64,000 bases of DNA. It comes from Stomorhina lunata. Taxonomy: Eukaryota > Arthropoda > Insecta > Diptera > Rhiniidae. The stretch is from positions 114,413,600-114,477,599 of the forward strand of contig OW121744.1 of the NCBI GenBank assembly GCA_933228675.1, given 5' to 3'. Positions 49,501-59,544 of the stretch are shown one piece after another. The notes under the pieces were generated by a model that was not told the origin of the DNA, made no database searches, and worked only from the letters and a program-made list of their open reading frames with translations. Numbering within the stretch: the first letter of the stretch is position 1; each line of letters starts with the position of its first letter. Position numbers and translations under genes: made by a program.

Positions 49501-52500
49501 GCTTAAAGTGTTTTCAAAACTGATTATAAGTGAGGCTCTGACATTAAAATGTTTATTTTAGTGAAATTTTGAAACGAGTTTTGTGGGGATAAAAATAAAA
49601 AGAGTTTTAGGTTAGGTTAGAAAAACGGAATAAATAAATTTATGGAGAATATTAAAACTTCTCATAATCTTCTTTAATTTTTTTCATTTCAGAATCTTCA
49701 AAAAACCAAAGTATCCACAGCTGAAATGCTTTTTGGTCTACCCATACAAGATACCGGCTTTAAACGTTATCCTTTACGCTCTCGTACCCGCATCATACAA
49801 TTCGCCTTAACGCTAATGCTAAAACAGAATGATCCCGAATATATACAATCGTTAAAGAAAAAGCTACTGCATTACTATCCGCCACCGCAAATAAATTCCG
49901 GAAATCAGCAGTCAATGGAAAAATCATCCATAACCTATATTTTCTATCCGGGAGAATTTAAAATGTGGGAATTTCTGCCGCTCTCCATAGCATTCGTCTT
50001 ACTTTTCACCTATGTCTACTTTTCGGTGAGGAAAATTGATGTGATACGTTCCCGGTTTCTCTTGGCCGTTTGTGCCGCCATTACCATTTTGGGCAGTTTG
50101 GTTATGTCTTTGGGAGCTTGTTTTTTCTTTGGTCTCACCATTAGTTTGCAGTCAAAGGATATTTTTCCCTACTTGGTCATATTACTCGGCTTGGAGAATT
50201 GTTTGGTCATAACCCGTAGTGTGGTTTCTACAGATGAGACCTTTGATGTCAAGATAAGAGTGGCGCAAGCTTTAAGCAAAGAGGGCTGGCATATATCCAA
50301 GACTTTGTTAACCGAGATAACTATCTTAACCATTGGCTTGGCCACTTTTGTGCCAGTTATCCAGGAATTTTGTGTGTTTGCCATAGTGGGCTTACTCTCC
50401 GATTACATGCTGCAAATGTTATTATTTTCCACGATATTGGCCATGAACATTAAGAGACCAGAATATTCTACAGAAGCCAAACATTTACCCAAAATGATGC
50501 TTTCCTTTACCGGAGGCAACAGCAATCACTCACCCACTTCTACTGGAAATGGTTATGGTTTTTCAAATGGCCGTCCCGATTTTCGTTTCTTTGGCAGTAA
50601 TTCTCCAGCAAATGGCAATGCTGGTGGCGGTGGTGGTGGCAGTAATGGTGTTTTCTCTCCTCCCCCCTTTGGCAGCTTTCATCGTTCTCAATCGCATCCA
50701 AAACTGGCCTTTACCGAATTTAATAATCTCAATAATTCGTCAGAGCTAAAACGTTCCTCCATCGCTTTGAGTTCAAATAATAATGTCCAAGATAAAATAC
50801 CCAAACGTTTGAAGATTGTGAACTTTTGGGCTCGTACCCGTTTTTTCCAGCGAGCCTTTATGATCTGGATGAGTGTTTGGATTTGTAAGATAATCTATAA
50901 TTCTGGTTGTTTGGAGAATCTCTTTATAGTGGATAGTAATCATACGGGCACATTTCGCAATGATGATTTTCAGCGTAATTGGGATGTGGGTCGTGGTGCG
51001 GTGTCGAGTTTCTTTTCAAACGTACATTCAGTCATTAATGCTGGCTCGTTTGGTGGCAGCAGTCAAGAGGATGATAAACGTCAGAGTCCCATGGGCGGTA
51101 ATAGCGTTTTTGGTAATGGTGCAGGATCCCTAAATGCTGGCCATGAAGGTAAGGAAACGAAACTTTAAATAAGTAGATTTATGAGCCTGGGTAAATAAAT
51201 TTTCAAAGGATATCGATATCTTATTAATTTAGATTCTTTTATGACTTTAATTCGTTAAATAAAACTATAACAATAGAACCTTAGCTTATTTATTGAAAAA
51301 CTCGTTCAAATCGGTCCAGTAGTTATCGAGAAACATAACCAGACAATTACGATTTACGCAGAAAAAAATTGTTTAATGCCTGCGAAAATAGCGTTACGTA
51401 ATTTAGTTGCTTAGAATTTGAGTAAAAGCGGTATACTCTCTATTTATGGGACTGTTCAAAACGACCATACGGCTAATCAATGCATAAAGTGCAACATCTT
51501 TATATTATAGAGTCTTTGGCCCCACTCTGGCAAATTAAGCTACCTTTTTTCGAAAGGAGATAGTAAATGTAAAGGTTAAATAGTAGTGTAGGGCTTACCG
51601 GCGTTAAAGGATAATTTTAATAATAACAGAAATTAATGTCTGCCGTGACTGGGGCTCGAACCCAGGCAGAATATGATATGTTTGCTTTGTAGTCGACGTG
51701 CTAACCAACTAAGCCCTTTTAAAAGCAACTATATCATCCTTTTTGGAAGCACCTATTTTATTTACGGATATAACTTATTGGAAAGATATATAGAGATATC
51801 GCCCTAATATTTTCCTATAAAGCAAAAGTTTCCACTCGTACTTTAATTAATTTAGGGGATCCACCAACAACCTTGAGGAAAATACGAAAAAAATATTACA
51901 TTAACATTTCGTTTAAATCGACCTATCGAGATATTAGCAATCAAACCAGATAATTTGGTCAGGAAGAATTTTTCACTCTTGTTATATTCCATTCTCAGGG
52001 TTTTTTCTGACCTTTGGCAAAAAGTAAAAACTTTATTTCCAAAACATTTTTACTAAATAAATCCTTCAAATCGAACCATTAGTTATTGAGATATCGGCAA
52101 CTGAATTTAAAATAATAATAATATTTGAACCTCTTTACAGGTTCCCCCATTGACAATCATATCAATGAAACTGAAGCCGAACTTAAACGTTTAATATATC
52201 CCGACTTTGAGCTCAACTATTTCCTCTCAAACTTCCATTGGGCCACCATCATGAAACAATACAACGTCTCGTTAAGGGGTCATTATATTACCATCTTACC
52301 CACCATTAAACTGTCTCAAGCTATTAGTCCCGAAAGTGCCACCCGTATACGTAATCCTTACGAGAAAGTGGTACAAAACTTTCAATGGAAAGCTCTGGCC
52401 GCTGCTTTGGATCCCTTGGATTTTAGTGATGATGAAAACCGTGAGTCCCCTACCTTTATGCCGGGCGGTACTCCCCTGTTTCCCAAGAGTCCCATGGAAA

Positions 52501-55500
52501 TATTTTTCGCCATTACCCTCTGCTGCATAAGTGTATTTGTTCTGTGCTATACCATGGTGGTATTCTATCGCTGTATCTGTACCCGCAACTATGCGGAATG
52601 GCGATCCAGCTGGAATGAGTCTTCGGATATATCACAGAAAACCGAACAAATTCTTGAAGGGGTACCCACACAAATAGCCGGACACAAGCATCGTATAGAA
52701 TGTTTAGTATCAGATGGAGCCAATATTATAAGCTGTTGTCTGAAGGGACAGATAAAAGTTTGGGATTCCCGCAGTGGAGAAAATATCACCACCATTAATC
52801 GTGGAGACATGCAGGTGACCACACATCGTGAGGATGGTGAAGTGATTGTAAAACAATTAAATTCTTCTCCCGTCTGGTGTTTGGATTATTTTGACAATTT
52901 AATAGCGGTGGGTTGTGCCAACGGGCGCATTGAATTATGGGAAATGCCATCTGGTGTTTTAAAGGTAAACAATTGAAAGAAATTTTTAATCTTTTTTAAA
53001 CTAATCAATCAATAAAACAATTGTTGAATGTCTATTATTAGTGCACTTATCATGAGGACTCGAAACGTAATCAGGGCATTACACATATTAATCTAAATGG
53101 TGATCGTGTTATAGTGGCACGTTTGTGTGGACGTTTGGATTTTTATCGCCTGGAAACTTACTATAAAGGCAAACAGATTGATTGGGGTTTTACCTCGGCC
53201 TATCGTAGAAGTATGTTGTTTTTCGATATTTTATTATTTTAAAAACTTAATGTTTGTTTTTTGATTTTATTAAAGCTCATGTTAGAACCAGTTCAACAGG
53301 CAGCATTGGCCTTATGCAGCAGCAGCATCAACAACATCAGCAGCAACAACAACAACAGCAACGCCATGATGGCCAGCGTACCACCCAGGAGGAAATGAAA
53401 TGTACCTTAAGGGGTGTACGCTTGGCCCATCAACAGCCCATCACCTGTATGGAGGTGGTTAATGATATGGTTTTTACCGGCAGCCAGGATCATACACTTA
53501 AGGTGAGTTTGAGAACTCTTAATGATCCAGTTTTTAATCCCAATTTCCAATCGTAGCTTTTTTTAAAGTTCAAATTTTAAACATAGGAATTTATACGGTC
53601 CAAATTTCAAGCGTAAATCTTTATATAGTCCAATTTTCAAGCGTAGATCTCTATATAGTCAAATTTTCCAATCGCATCTCTTTATATAGTCCAATTTTCC
53701 AATAGTAGCTCTTTATATAGTCCTAATTCCAAACGTAGATCTTTATATAGCAAAATTTTCAATCGTAGCTCTTTATATAGTCTTAATTTCAAACGTGGAT
53801 CTTTATATAGCCAAATTTTCAACCGTAGATTTTTATATAGTCCAATTTTCCAATCGTAGGTCTTTACATAGCCCAACATTCAATCGTAGCTCCTTATATA
53901 GTCCTAATTTCAAACGTAGATCTTAATATAGTAAAATTTTTAAGCGTAGATCTTTATATAGTAAAATTTTTCTATCGTACGTCTTTACATAGTCCAACTT
54001 TCAATCGTAGCTCTTTATATAGCCCTAACTTCAAACGTAGATTTTTATATAGCCAAATTTTCTAATCTTAGCTCTTTTTATAGTCCTAATTTCAATCGTA
54101 GCTCTTTATATAGTCCTAATTTCAATCGTAGCTCTTTATATAGTCCTAATTTCAAACGTAAAAATTTATATAGCCCAATTTTCCAATCGTAGCTCTTATA
54201 TAGTCCAATTTTCCAATAGTTGCTCTTTATATAGTCCACATTTCAAACGTGAATCTTTATTTAGCCCAATTTCAAGCGTAGATATTATATAGCCCAATTT
54301 TTAAGGCTAGATCTTTAAATAGTCCAATTTGCCAATCGTAGATCTTTAAATAGTCCAATTTTCCAATCGTAGTTCTTTTTATAGTCCAAATTTTAAACGT
54401 AGATCTTTATATAGTCCAATTTTCAATCGTAGCTCTTTATATAGTCCAATTTTCCAATCGTAGCTCTTTATTTAGTCGAAATTTTAGATGTAGATCTTTA
54501 TATAGCCCAACTTTTAAGTCTAGATCTTTATATAGTCCAATTTACCAATCGTAGATCTTTATATATCCCAATTTCCAAATCTTATTTCTTTATATAGTCC
54601 AAATTTCAAACGTAGATCTTTATATAGCCCAATTTTCAAGCGTAGATCTTTTTATATAGTTCAAATATTGAACGTAGATCTTTATATAGCCCAATTTTCA
54701 ATCGTAGATCTTTATATAGTCCAATTTACCAATCGTAGATCTTTATATATCCCAATTTCCAAATCTTATTTCTTTATATAGTCCTAATTTAAAACGTTAA
54801 TCTTTATATAGCCCAATTTTCCAATCGTTACTCTTTATATAGTCCTAATTTCAATCGTAGCTCTTTATATAGTTCTAATTTCAAACGTAGATCTATAGTC
54901 CAATTTTCAATCGTAGCTTTTTATATAGTCCTAATTTCAATCGTAGCTCTTTATATAGTCCTAATTTCAATCGTAGCTCTTTATATAGTCCTAATTTCAA
55001 ACGTAAAAATTTATATAGCCCTATTTTCCAATCGTAGCTCTTATATAGTCCAATTTTCCAATAGTTGCTCTTTATATAGTCCACATTTCAAACGTGAATC
55101 TTTATTTAGCCCAATTTCAAGCGTAGATATTATATAGCCCAATTTTTAAGGCTAGATCTTTAAATAGTCCAATTTTCCAATCGTAGATCTTTAAATAGTC
55201 CAATTTTCCAATCGTAGTTCTTTTTATAGTCCAAATTTTAAACGTAGATCTTTATATAGTCCAATTTTCAATCGTAGCTCTTTTTAAAGTCCAATTTTCC
55301 AATCGTAGCTCTTTATTTAGTCGAAATTTTAGATGTAGATCTTTATATAGCCCAACTTTTAAGTCTAGATCTTTATATAGTCCAATTTACCAATCGTAGA
55401 TCTTTATATATCCCAATTTCCAAATCTTATTTCTTTATATAGTCCAAATTTCAAACGTAGATCTTTATATAGCCCAATTTTCAAGCGTAGATCTTTTTTT

Positions 55501-56367
55501 ATAGTTCAAATATTGAACGTAGATCTTTATATAGCCCAATTTTCAATCGTAGATCTTTATATAGTCCAATTTTCAATCGTAGCTCTATATAGTCCAATTT
55601 TCAATCGTAGCTCTATATAGCCCAAAATTCAAACGCAGATCTTTATATAGTCCAATTTTCAGTCGTAGCTCTTAATATAGTCCTAATTTCAAACGTAGAT
55701 TTTTATATATCCCAATTTTACAATCTTATTTCTTTATATAGTCCAATATTTCAATTGTAGCTTGTTTTTCTTTAACAGGTGTATAGCCTAAATAATACAG
55801 ATGTTGAGTATACGCTCCATGGCCACTGTGGTCCCATAACATGTCTCTTTGTCGACAGATGGCAACCGGGCACTGGAGGCTCGGGTTCCCAAGATGGTTT
55901 ACTCTGCGTATGGGATCTTGTTACAGGAGCTTGTATGTACAACATACAGGCCCATGATGGTGCGGTCAGTTGTTTAGCCTGTGCCCCGAGTTATGTTATA
56001 TCGCTGGGCACAGATGAGCGCATCTGTGTGTGGGAACGTTTTCAGGGTAATCTGCTGACCACAATAAATATTTCAAATGCTTATTCCAGTTTGCTCATGC
56101 TAACGCCGTCGTTGCTGGTTACAAGTAAAATGGGTAAGTTTGAGGATTTGAGATTTTGATATTTATTTAATTTTGTTTTTTTTTCTAGGATCTCTTATTG
56201 TTTGGGATGTTAGAACGGGAGAACCGGCCAGAGAGGTCAAATTGGATTTCTCTAATTTACATTTGTGCCCTAAAACCATGATGTTGGCTTACGATTCTGT
56301 AGTCTGTGACTATGGCAATGAAATACGCGTTGTTCGCTTTCCCATTGTAGCCGATAAAAGTAATTAA
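31537..56367 (+). CDS. SCAP: SREBP cleavage-activating protein (SCAP)
   Basis: Exons are 31537-31814, 36324-36647, 36930-37104, 49693-51148, 52141-52964, 53042-53210, 53276-53502, 55779-56133 and 56189-56367. All are GT-AG and in frame, giving 1328 residues (human SCAP 1279). SCAP is the ER sterol-sensing escort that binds SREBP and carries it to the Golgi for cleavage. After a Ser-rich N-terminus and first membrane segment comes a luminal loop. The sterol-sensing domain spans about residues 351-510, with YVYFSVRKID at its first helix and IFPYLVILLGLEN further on. A Gly/Asn/Ser-rich cytosolic loop insert sits near 540-600, a last membrane segment is at about 864-888, and WD40 repeats run from about 925 to the end, the SREBP-binding part. 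The hexapeptide MELADL, used for COPII loading in mammals, is not visible at the expected place. A Gln run near residue 1090 is lineage-specific. Introns 1 (4.5 kb) and 3 (12.6 kb) are packed with repeats. Confidence 0.95.
32040..32457. repeat. Foldback-like repeat with TTG-rich ends in SCAP intron 1
   Basis: The left end has TTGTTGTTGTTGTTGAG and GGTACATAGAAACGGCTGTC. The right end carries the same features inverted, ending CTACAACAACAACAT. The right end also matches 12922-13040, and a further fragment with AATTTCCACGGCAGTCA and CAACAACAAC lies at about 38450-38532. Non-coding, unassigned family. Confidence 0.55.
32458..34389. other. SCAP intron 1, unassigned part
   Basis: Intronic AT-rich DNA. 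A TTGTTGTTGTTGTAAC word at 32539-32554 points to another fragment of the TTG-ended repeat. The rest shows no coding region or RNA gene. Confidence 0.4.
34390..35670. repeat. AT palindromic minisatellite in SCAP intron 1
   Basis: About 1.3 kb of units with the words TTTTTATCGAAAATTTTTCT and ATAGAAAAATTTT, period about 28 bp. The core TTTTTCTATAGAAAAA is self-complementary. The last 150 bp shift to a shorter unit with ATAGAAAAATTTCTGAAAAT. Same family as 9926-10560 and 41800-44105. Confidence 0.92.
35671..36323. other. End of SCAP intron 1
   Basis: AT-rich intron leading to the acceptor TTCATTCCAG before 36324. No other feature recognised. Confidence 0.4.
37223..37965 (+). mobile_element. 5'-truncated LINE with RNase H, flanked by target duplication
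   Basis: The insert occupies 37233-37955 within SCAP intron 3. Its ORF (37234-37767) reads the end of a LINE RNase H domain (ELFWVRSHSNVPGNIIAD) followed by the Cys/His motif CRSCHNAEEEETISHFLCHC, typical of I/R1/LOA-type non-LTR elements. The 3' end is CCTAACCTAACC. The same 10 bases, TAGGTTCGAA, flank both sides (37223-37232 and 37956-37965), which fits target-primed insertion with 5' truncation. The long intact ORF piece suggests a fairly young insertion. It is in the sense direction of SCAP. Confidence 0.88.
38540..38760. repeat. Degenerate 30-bp repeat (TTTATATAGTTCCAAGATTC type)
   Basis: Loose copies of TTTATATAGTTTCAAAATTC followed by AATAGTAGATC continue beyond a LINE insertion at about 40100-40200 and again at 41270-41690. 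This is the diverged form of the array in SCAP intron 7 (53520-55765). Confidence 0.65.
38761..40090 (-). pseudogene. LINE remnant, minus strand
   Basis: Read leftwards from 40090, pieces of a non-LTR retrotransposon follow in order: FLDIEGAFNN of the reverse transcriptase (about 40020-40085), a FTDGTKMEIGTGAGIF RNase H start (about 39700-39750), IPEDSEVTIYVGSQAALKSL, GNEIADKIA, and then TGHCALKMEW-type sequence. Many stops and frame shifts show it is dead. The 3' end at 38761 is AACCTAACGTAACCTAACC when read on the minus strand, similar to the tail of the sense copy at 37955. It inserted into the 30-bp repeat. Confidence 0.8.
40200..41265. other. SCAP intron 3, unassigned part
   Basis: AT-rich intron DNA between repeat blocks. 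No coding region, RNA gene or ordered repeat recognised. Confidence 0.35.
41270..41690. repeat. Degenerate 30-bp repeat, further block in SCAP intron 3
   Basis: About thirteen loose units of TCTTTATATAGTTCCAAGAT plus TTCAATCGTAG. Same family as 38540-38760 and the fresher array at 53520-55765. Confidence 0.7.
41790..44105. repeat. AT palindromic minisatellite in SCAP intron 3
   Basis: Units contain GATAAAAAAATTTTCTATAG followed by AAAAATTTTT, about 28 bp. Larger duplications are visible. A distinctive stretch with GAAATTTTTATAAAAAAATT occurs at 42271 and 42633 (offset 362). Another with CAAAATTTTCTATAGAAAAA, followed by TTTTTGACAA, occurs at 41971 and 42421 (offset 450). The array is split at 43361-43673 by a MITE. 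Confidence 0.92.
43361..43673. mobile_element. MITE with 50-bp perfect inverted repeats
   Basis: The arms 43361-43410 and 43624-43673 are exact reverse complements over 50 bases, with AAAAATTAGGTTTCATCAGG outermost. The inner 213 bp are notably less AT-rich (GCGGCTAGTGG, CCCGCCACAGGACG) than the surrounding array, showing foreign origin. There is no transposase. Zero mismatches between arms imply a recent insertion or ongoing hairpin-based correction. Confidence 0.88.
44106..45040. other. SCAP intron 3, unassigned part
   Basis: AT-rich DNA. AGTGAAGGGTTATAAGATC at 44750-44768 resembles the end of the fly repeat seen at 11412-12195. GACCGAGCCTTGCTCGGACC at 44853-44872 contains a 6-bp GC stem. 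No gene recognised. Confidence 0.4.
45041..45680. repeat. About 133-bp tandem repeat, five units
   Basis: Each unit carries GCGCCACCTGTCGG or a variant (first bases near 45172, 45305, 45438 and 45568), CTTCGTCGGCTCATGCGCAA, CAACTTTGCTAAAGATTATA and GATTAAATGTACAG. The first unit lacks the GCGCCACC word. Possibly the repetitive 3' region of an old retroelement, since the next 650 bp ends in a TCAAAATCGTTAGAGCCGTT tract and a TA run. Confidence 0.82.
45681..46345. repeat. Probable retroelement tail with TA microsatellite
   Basis: Sequence with repeated words TACCAAA, CCCCTTTTTACC and GGTGCCAA leads into ATCAAAATCGTTAGAGCCGT and then a run of TA at 46319-46341. Such an ending is common at the tails of insect repeats, but I cannot name the family. 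Confidence 0.4.
46661..46987. mobile_element. MITE with TAA target duplication
   Basis: The left end TGGCTCGATTTTGTATTGCA and the right end, in reverse complement TGGCTCTATTGTGTATTGCA, match over about 35 bp. Both ends adjoin TAA (46658-46660 and 46988-46990). A 3-bp TWA duplication is typical of PIF/Harbinger-related elements. The 327-bp body has no coding sense. Confidence 0.7.
46990..47385. repeat. Inverted degenerate 30-bp repeat
   Basis: Words such as GATTGAGAATAGGACTTAAAA and AATCGGACTACATAAAGA are the reverse complement of the TTTATATAGTCCAATTTTCA family at 53520-55765. The orientation is opposite to that array. Confidence 0.55.
47393..47908 (+). mobile_element. Internally deleted Tc1/mariner-like element
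   Basis: Terminal inverted repeats GGGTTATCCATTTTG plus GGTTTCAAAAGT (47393-47420 and 47881-47908) bound 516 bp. An ATG near 47483 begins MDHLSITQRIKIIKTYYKNG, the N-terminal helix-turn-helix of a Tc1/mariner-like transposase. A stop and frame shift follow, then HNRFARSAENIAAVSESVAE, and then a jump to VIWSGHMITDFFLPAIEEYD-type sequence and QQDH near the second catalytic acid. The middle of the enzyme is missing, so it is a deletion derivative moved, if at all, in trans. Confidence 0.82.
48005..48690 (-). pseudogene. Third LINE remnant, minus strand
   Basis: The minus strand shows pieces like those at 38761-40090: a RNase H segment around 48420-48560 and GYCALGLTGKTGNFL near 48185-48235. Stops and shifts abound. 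Boundaries are approximate. It is a diverged member of the same or a sister LINE family. Confidence 0.55.
48691..49692. other. End of SCAP intron 3
   Basis: AT-rich intron DNA with a small GATTTGAACTTTG repeat at about 48820-48890. The acceptor TTTCATTTCAG precedes exon 4 at 49693. Nothing else recognised. Confidence 0.4.
51290..52115. repeat. Dispersed TTCAAATCGGTCCAGTAG motif in SCAP intron 4
   Basis: Three copies of a motif like TTCAAATCGGTCCAGTAGTT plus ATCGAGA occur at about 51305-51335, 51909-51935 and 52065-52097, on the plus strand. They probably belong to an old retroelement into which the SINE inserted. Confidence 0.45.
51440..51725 (-). mobile_element. tRNA-derived SINE in SCAP intron 4
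   Basis: On the minus strand, GGGCTTAGTTGGTTAGCACG gives a polymerase III A-box-like head and GGTTCGAGCCC a B box inside a perfect 5-bp T-arm (CTGGG/CCCAG). A non-tRNA body of about 200 bp follows. There is no proper anticodon arm or paired acceptor stem, so it is a SINE rather than a tRNA gene. The tail end near 51440 is approximate. Confidence 0.7.
53520..55765. repeat. 30-bp minisatellite in SCAP intron 7
   Basis: About 75 units of TCTTTATATAGTCCAATTTT plus CAATCGTAGA fill the intron almost from donor to acceptor. A block of about 630 bp is duplicated: distinctive stretches at 54151 (TTCAAACGTAAAAATTTATA) and following recur at 54996, an offset of 845 bp, and continue matching to about 55568. 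It arose by unequal exchange. Frames left open are artefacts. Confidence 0.93.
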
Positions 56368-57835
56368 TTTGCTTAATTACCTTAAACATTTACAACACAC
56401 TCTAACCACTCACCTCTAGCCCCCCCAGCAATTAAGCAGCACTTTTCAAAAGTTTAATTAAATGAAAAGATTTTATTTATAATTATATTTTACCATTTTT
56501 CATTGGTATATAAAACATTTAACTCATTAACCTCTGGAACCTAAATGTTATTGGTAATAATATTTAATAATTTACCATTAAATTAAAGTAGCCTTTTTAT
56601 TGTATAACAATAAATTGTTTTAAATTTTTTTATGATTTAATTTGTCATATAAAACTTTGGATTTAGTCAGTCCTTCTTTTTTATGATTTTTTATTTAATT
56701 GTGGTTTTTCTAAGAGATTTTAGACTTTTTTAATTGTAAATTTAGTAATTAACTCTTTTTTTTAATAATAGCCTAGTTTACAATACATTGCAAATTGTGT
56801 ATCATCGTAGCATTTGCAAATTGTTGTGGAAAATTCAAAATTTTCCATATTATTTGTATAGACAATTTTTGCCTTTACGATGTTAGGCTATTTGTAAGGT
56901 ATTGAAAACTGGTCTAATATTTTTTTTATTTTGCTTTATTAGATGTTAATAAATTTTAAATTTAAGATGTTATAGAACTTATAACTAAAAATTTTAAATA
57001 TTGGTAAACAATTTTCTTTTGAAATCCGCGTTATGAAAAATATACAAAGCTTTAAGGCATTTTTTGAAATTTTTAGAAATTTCTCATATAGATCAAGAAC
57101 ATTTTCTATATTTATAAATTCATTCATTTCATCATTTTTATAAAAAAAAAACAAGAATTTCTAATTCCTTAATCTGCCTTAATTTAATAAACTAAAAAGT
57201 AAAAAATCCTTTTAACTCAGAAAACCAGTGTAGTTTTTTTTATAATAATTAGATATAAAATTAATTTAATATTATCATTTAATTAATAACAAATTTTCCT
57301 TTTCAAAATCAAATAAATCTTAAGACTTAAAAACTCCTGGTCAATTGTTATTTGGTTTCATTATTTATGTTTTAATTTTCTACAATTTTTTCGAAATTTG
57401 TTTGTATATTCTTTTACCGTATAAATTTTAAGTTAAGGTTAAATTTTAAAGTAAAACTTTACTATTATTATAACTTTAATAAATTATATTTAAATATTTA
57501 ATTAAAAACTTTTTGGTTAAACTTTCTAAAAAAAATAACTTTAAAAATAAAAATATGAAAATAATTATATTTTTTAAAACACAGGCAAATAAATAAATAA
57601 ATAAATAAGATTACACATAAATATTTTTCAAATAACGATTTTTTCTTAAATAAAAATTATAAAATACATAAATGGAATTTATTTGAAATTTTGGGGAAAA
57701 AGTTAAAAAGTCAATCAAAACTAAAATTTCAATACCTGATTTTTTTTTGTTTAAAAAAATTCTGGTATTTCATATTTACAGAAAAATTAAATTAAATTAA
57801 TTTAAATTTTCTTTAAAAAATTTTTAATATGAAAA
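56368..57835. other. SCAP 3' UTR and spacer
   Basis: AATAAA at 56609-56614, about 240 bases past the SCAP stop, is a good poly(A) signal candidate. Beyond it lies AT-rich spacer without recognisable genes. Confidence 0.5.
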
Positions 57836-58990
57836 AAGTTTCTTTAAAAAAAATTTATTTCGGACAATTTCTATAAAAATTTTTATTATATTTAAAAAAA
57901 AGTTTTCATAAAAAAATATTTTAAAATATTCTATACAAATTATTCAAAATAAAAATTTTCTTTAAAAAATTATAAAAAAATTTTATTTCTAACAATCTTC
58001 ATTTTTTTTTATTTCTAAAAATTTTAAATTTTTTTTATTTCTAAAAATTTTCTATAAAAAATATTTAGTATATTATATTTTTCATATATTTTTTCGAAAA
58101 ATTTTCTTAAAAAAATGTTTGTTTTGAAATTTTTTCCATAAGAAATTTTTATTTAAAAAACTTTTCTTTAAAAACTTTTTATTTCAAGAAAATTTCTATA
58201 AAAACTTTTTATTTCGAAATTTTTCTATAAAAAATTTTTATTTCGAAAATATTTCCATAAAAAATTTTTAGTTCAAAATTTTTTCTTTAAAAAATCTTGT
58301 ATAAAAATTTTGTTGAAAATTTTTATTTCGAAGAATTTTCTATTTATTTTATTTCAAAAAATTTTCTATAATTGTTTCATCGGAAAATTTTTTTGAAATT
58401 TTTTTTTCGAAAAATTTTCTATAAAAAATTTTATTTTGAAAAATTCTCTATAATTATTATTTCAAAAATTTTTTTTAAATTTTTTTAAAAAAATTTTATT
58501 CCAAAAAATTTTTTGTAATTAATTTGTATTTCGAAATTTTTTTTTCAAAAGAAATTTATTTAAAAAAAGTGTTTATTTCGAAAAATTTTCTAAAAAAAAG
58601 TTTTATTTCCAAAAATTTTTGTATTAAAAAAATTTCTATTAAAAATTTTTGTGTTGAAAAATTTTCAGTAAATAATTTTTATTCTTAAAAATTTTGTATG
58701 AAAAATATTTTTGGTACAATTTTTCCAAAAAAAATTTTTTCAAAAAATTAAAAAAAAATTATTTGAAAATTTTTCAATGAAAAATTTTTATTTTGAAAAT
58801 TTTTTTATAATTACATAATTGTTTTATCGGAAAATTTTCTTTACATTTTTTTTTAAGTTTCCTTTAAATTTATTTTTTAAATTTCCTTTAAAATTTTTTG
58901 GAAAAATTTTCTATAAATAATTTTCTTTAACAATTATTTATTTCAAAAAATTATTTTATAATTAAATTTGGTTTCGAAATATTTTCTTTT
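57836..58990. repeat. Degenerate AT minisatellite between SCAP and HACL genes
   Basis: Loose units of ATTTCGAAAAATTTTCTATA and AAAAATTTTT with strong decay. Same general family as the other AT palindromic arrays, but older in appearance. Confidence 0.75.
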
Positions 58991-59544
58991 AATTTGTAAG
59001 TGTCTGGCATCACATTATATTTGTTATAATAAACGCTACGGCAACTCTGACACCATAAACATACAACTCTGAGTACCAATTACTCGTTCGTTTTATCTAC
59101 TTTTGTTGTTTATCTTTTGCTTTAGTGTTGCCAACATTTAACGGAAGAACCGTCTAAAATGTAAAATAAAAATTTTAAAGTTTCCTTTATAATTGATGTA
59201 TTCAAAAGGATAATTTATAATAAAATTGTGGAAATTTAGATTTAATTTATATAAAACTATAGTTTAAATTCACAAACAATGCGATTTTTACTGAAGCCTG
59301 TAACTTATTATTTTGAAAACCGCTAATATTCCTGTTAGAACCTCAATGTTATCATCACTGCTAGTAAATTAAAATTATTTTTTGTTTCTTTTTTTTTCTT
59401 TTATTCTTTTATTCTTTGCATAAACAGCTGCAGTGTTTGGTCGTGCAAACAAGTGTTCCGGGACGAAGTTAAAAAGAAAAATAGAACAAAAAGTTTATAA
59501 CTTCCACAAAATCATCAACAATTTTTTTTTAAAACATTAACAAA
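58991..59544 (+). promoter_or_regulatory. Promoter region and 5' UTR of the HACL gene
   Basis: This is the first less AT-biased stretch after the array. CAGCTGCAGTGTTTGGTCGT near 59426 begins a GC-richer patch that probably holds the transcription start. The 5' UTR then runs to the ATG at 59545, in good fly context (ACAAAATG). No TATA box was identified. Inferred from position. Confidence 0.4.

Noticed and set aside
50169..50749. Open frames overlapping SCAP exon 4
   Set aside because: Shadow frames of the SCAP coding sequence.
51640..51722. Possible tRNA gene
   Set aside because: T-arm and box motifs are present, but no sound anticodon arm or acceptor pairing; better explained as a SINE head.
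53682..55084. Leu-Tyr-Lys repeat frames on the minus strand
   Set aside because: 30-bp minisatellite in SCAP intron 7.
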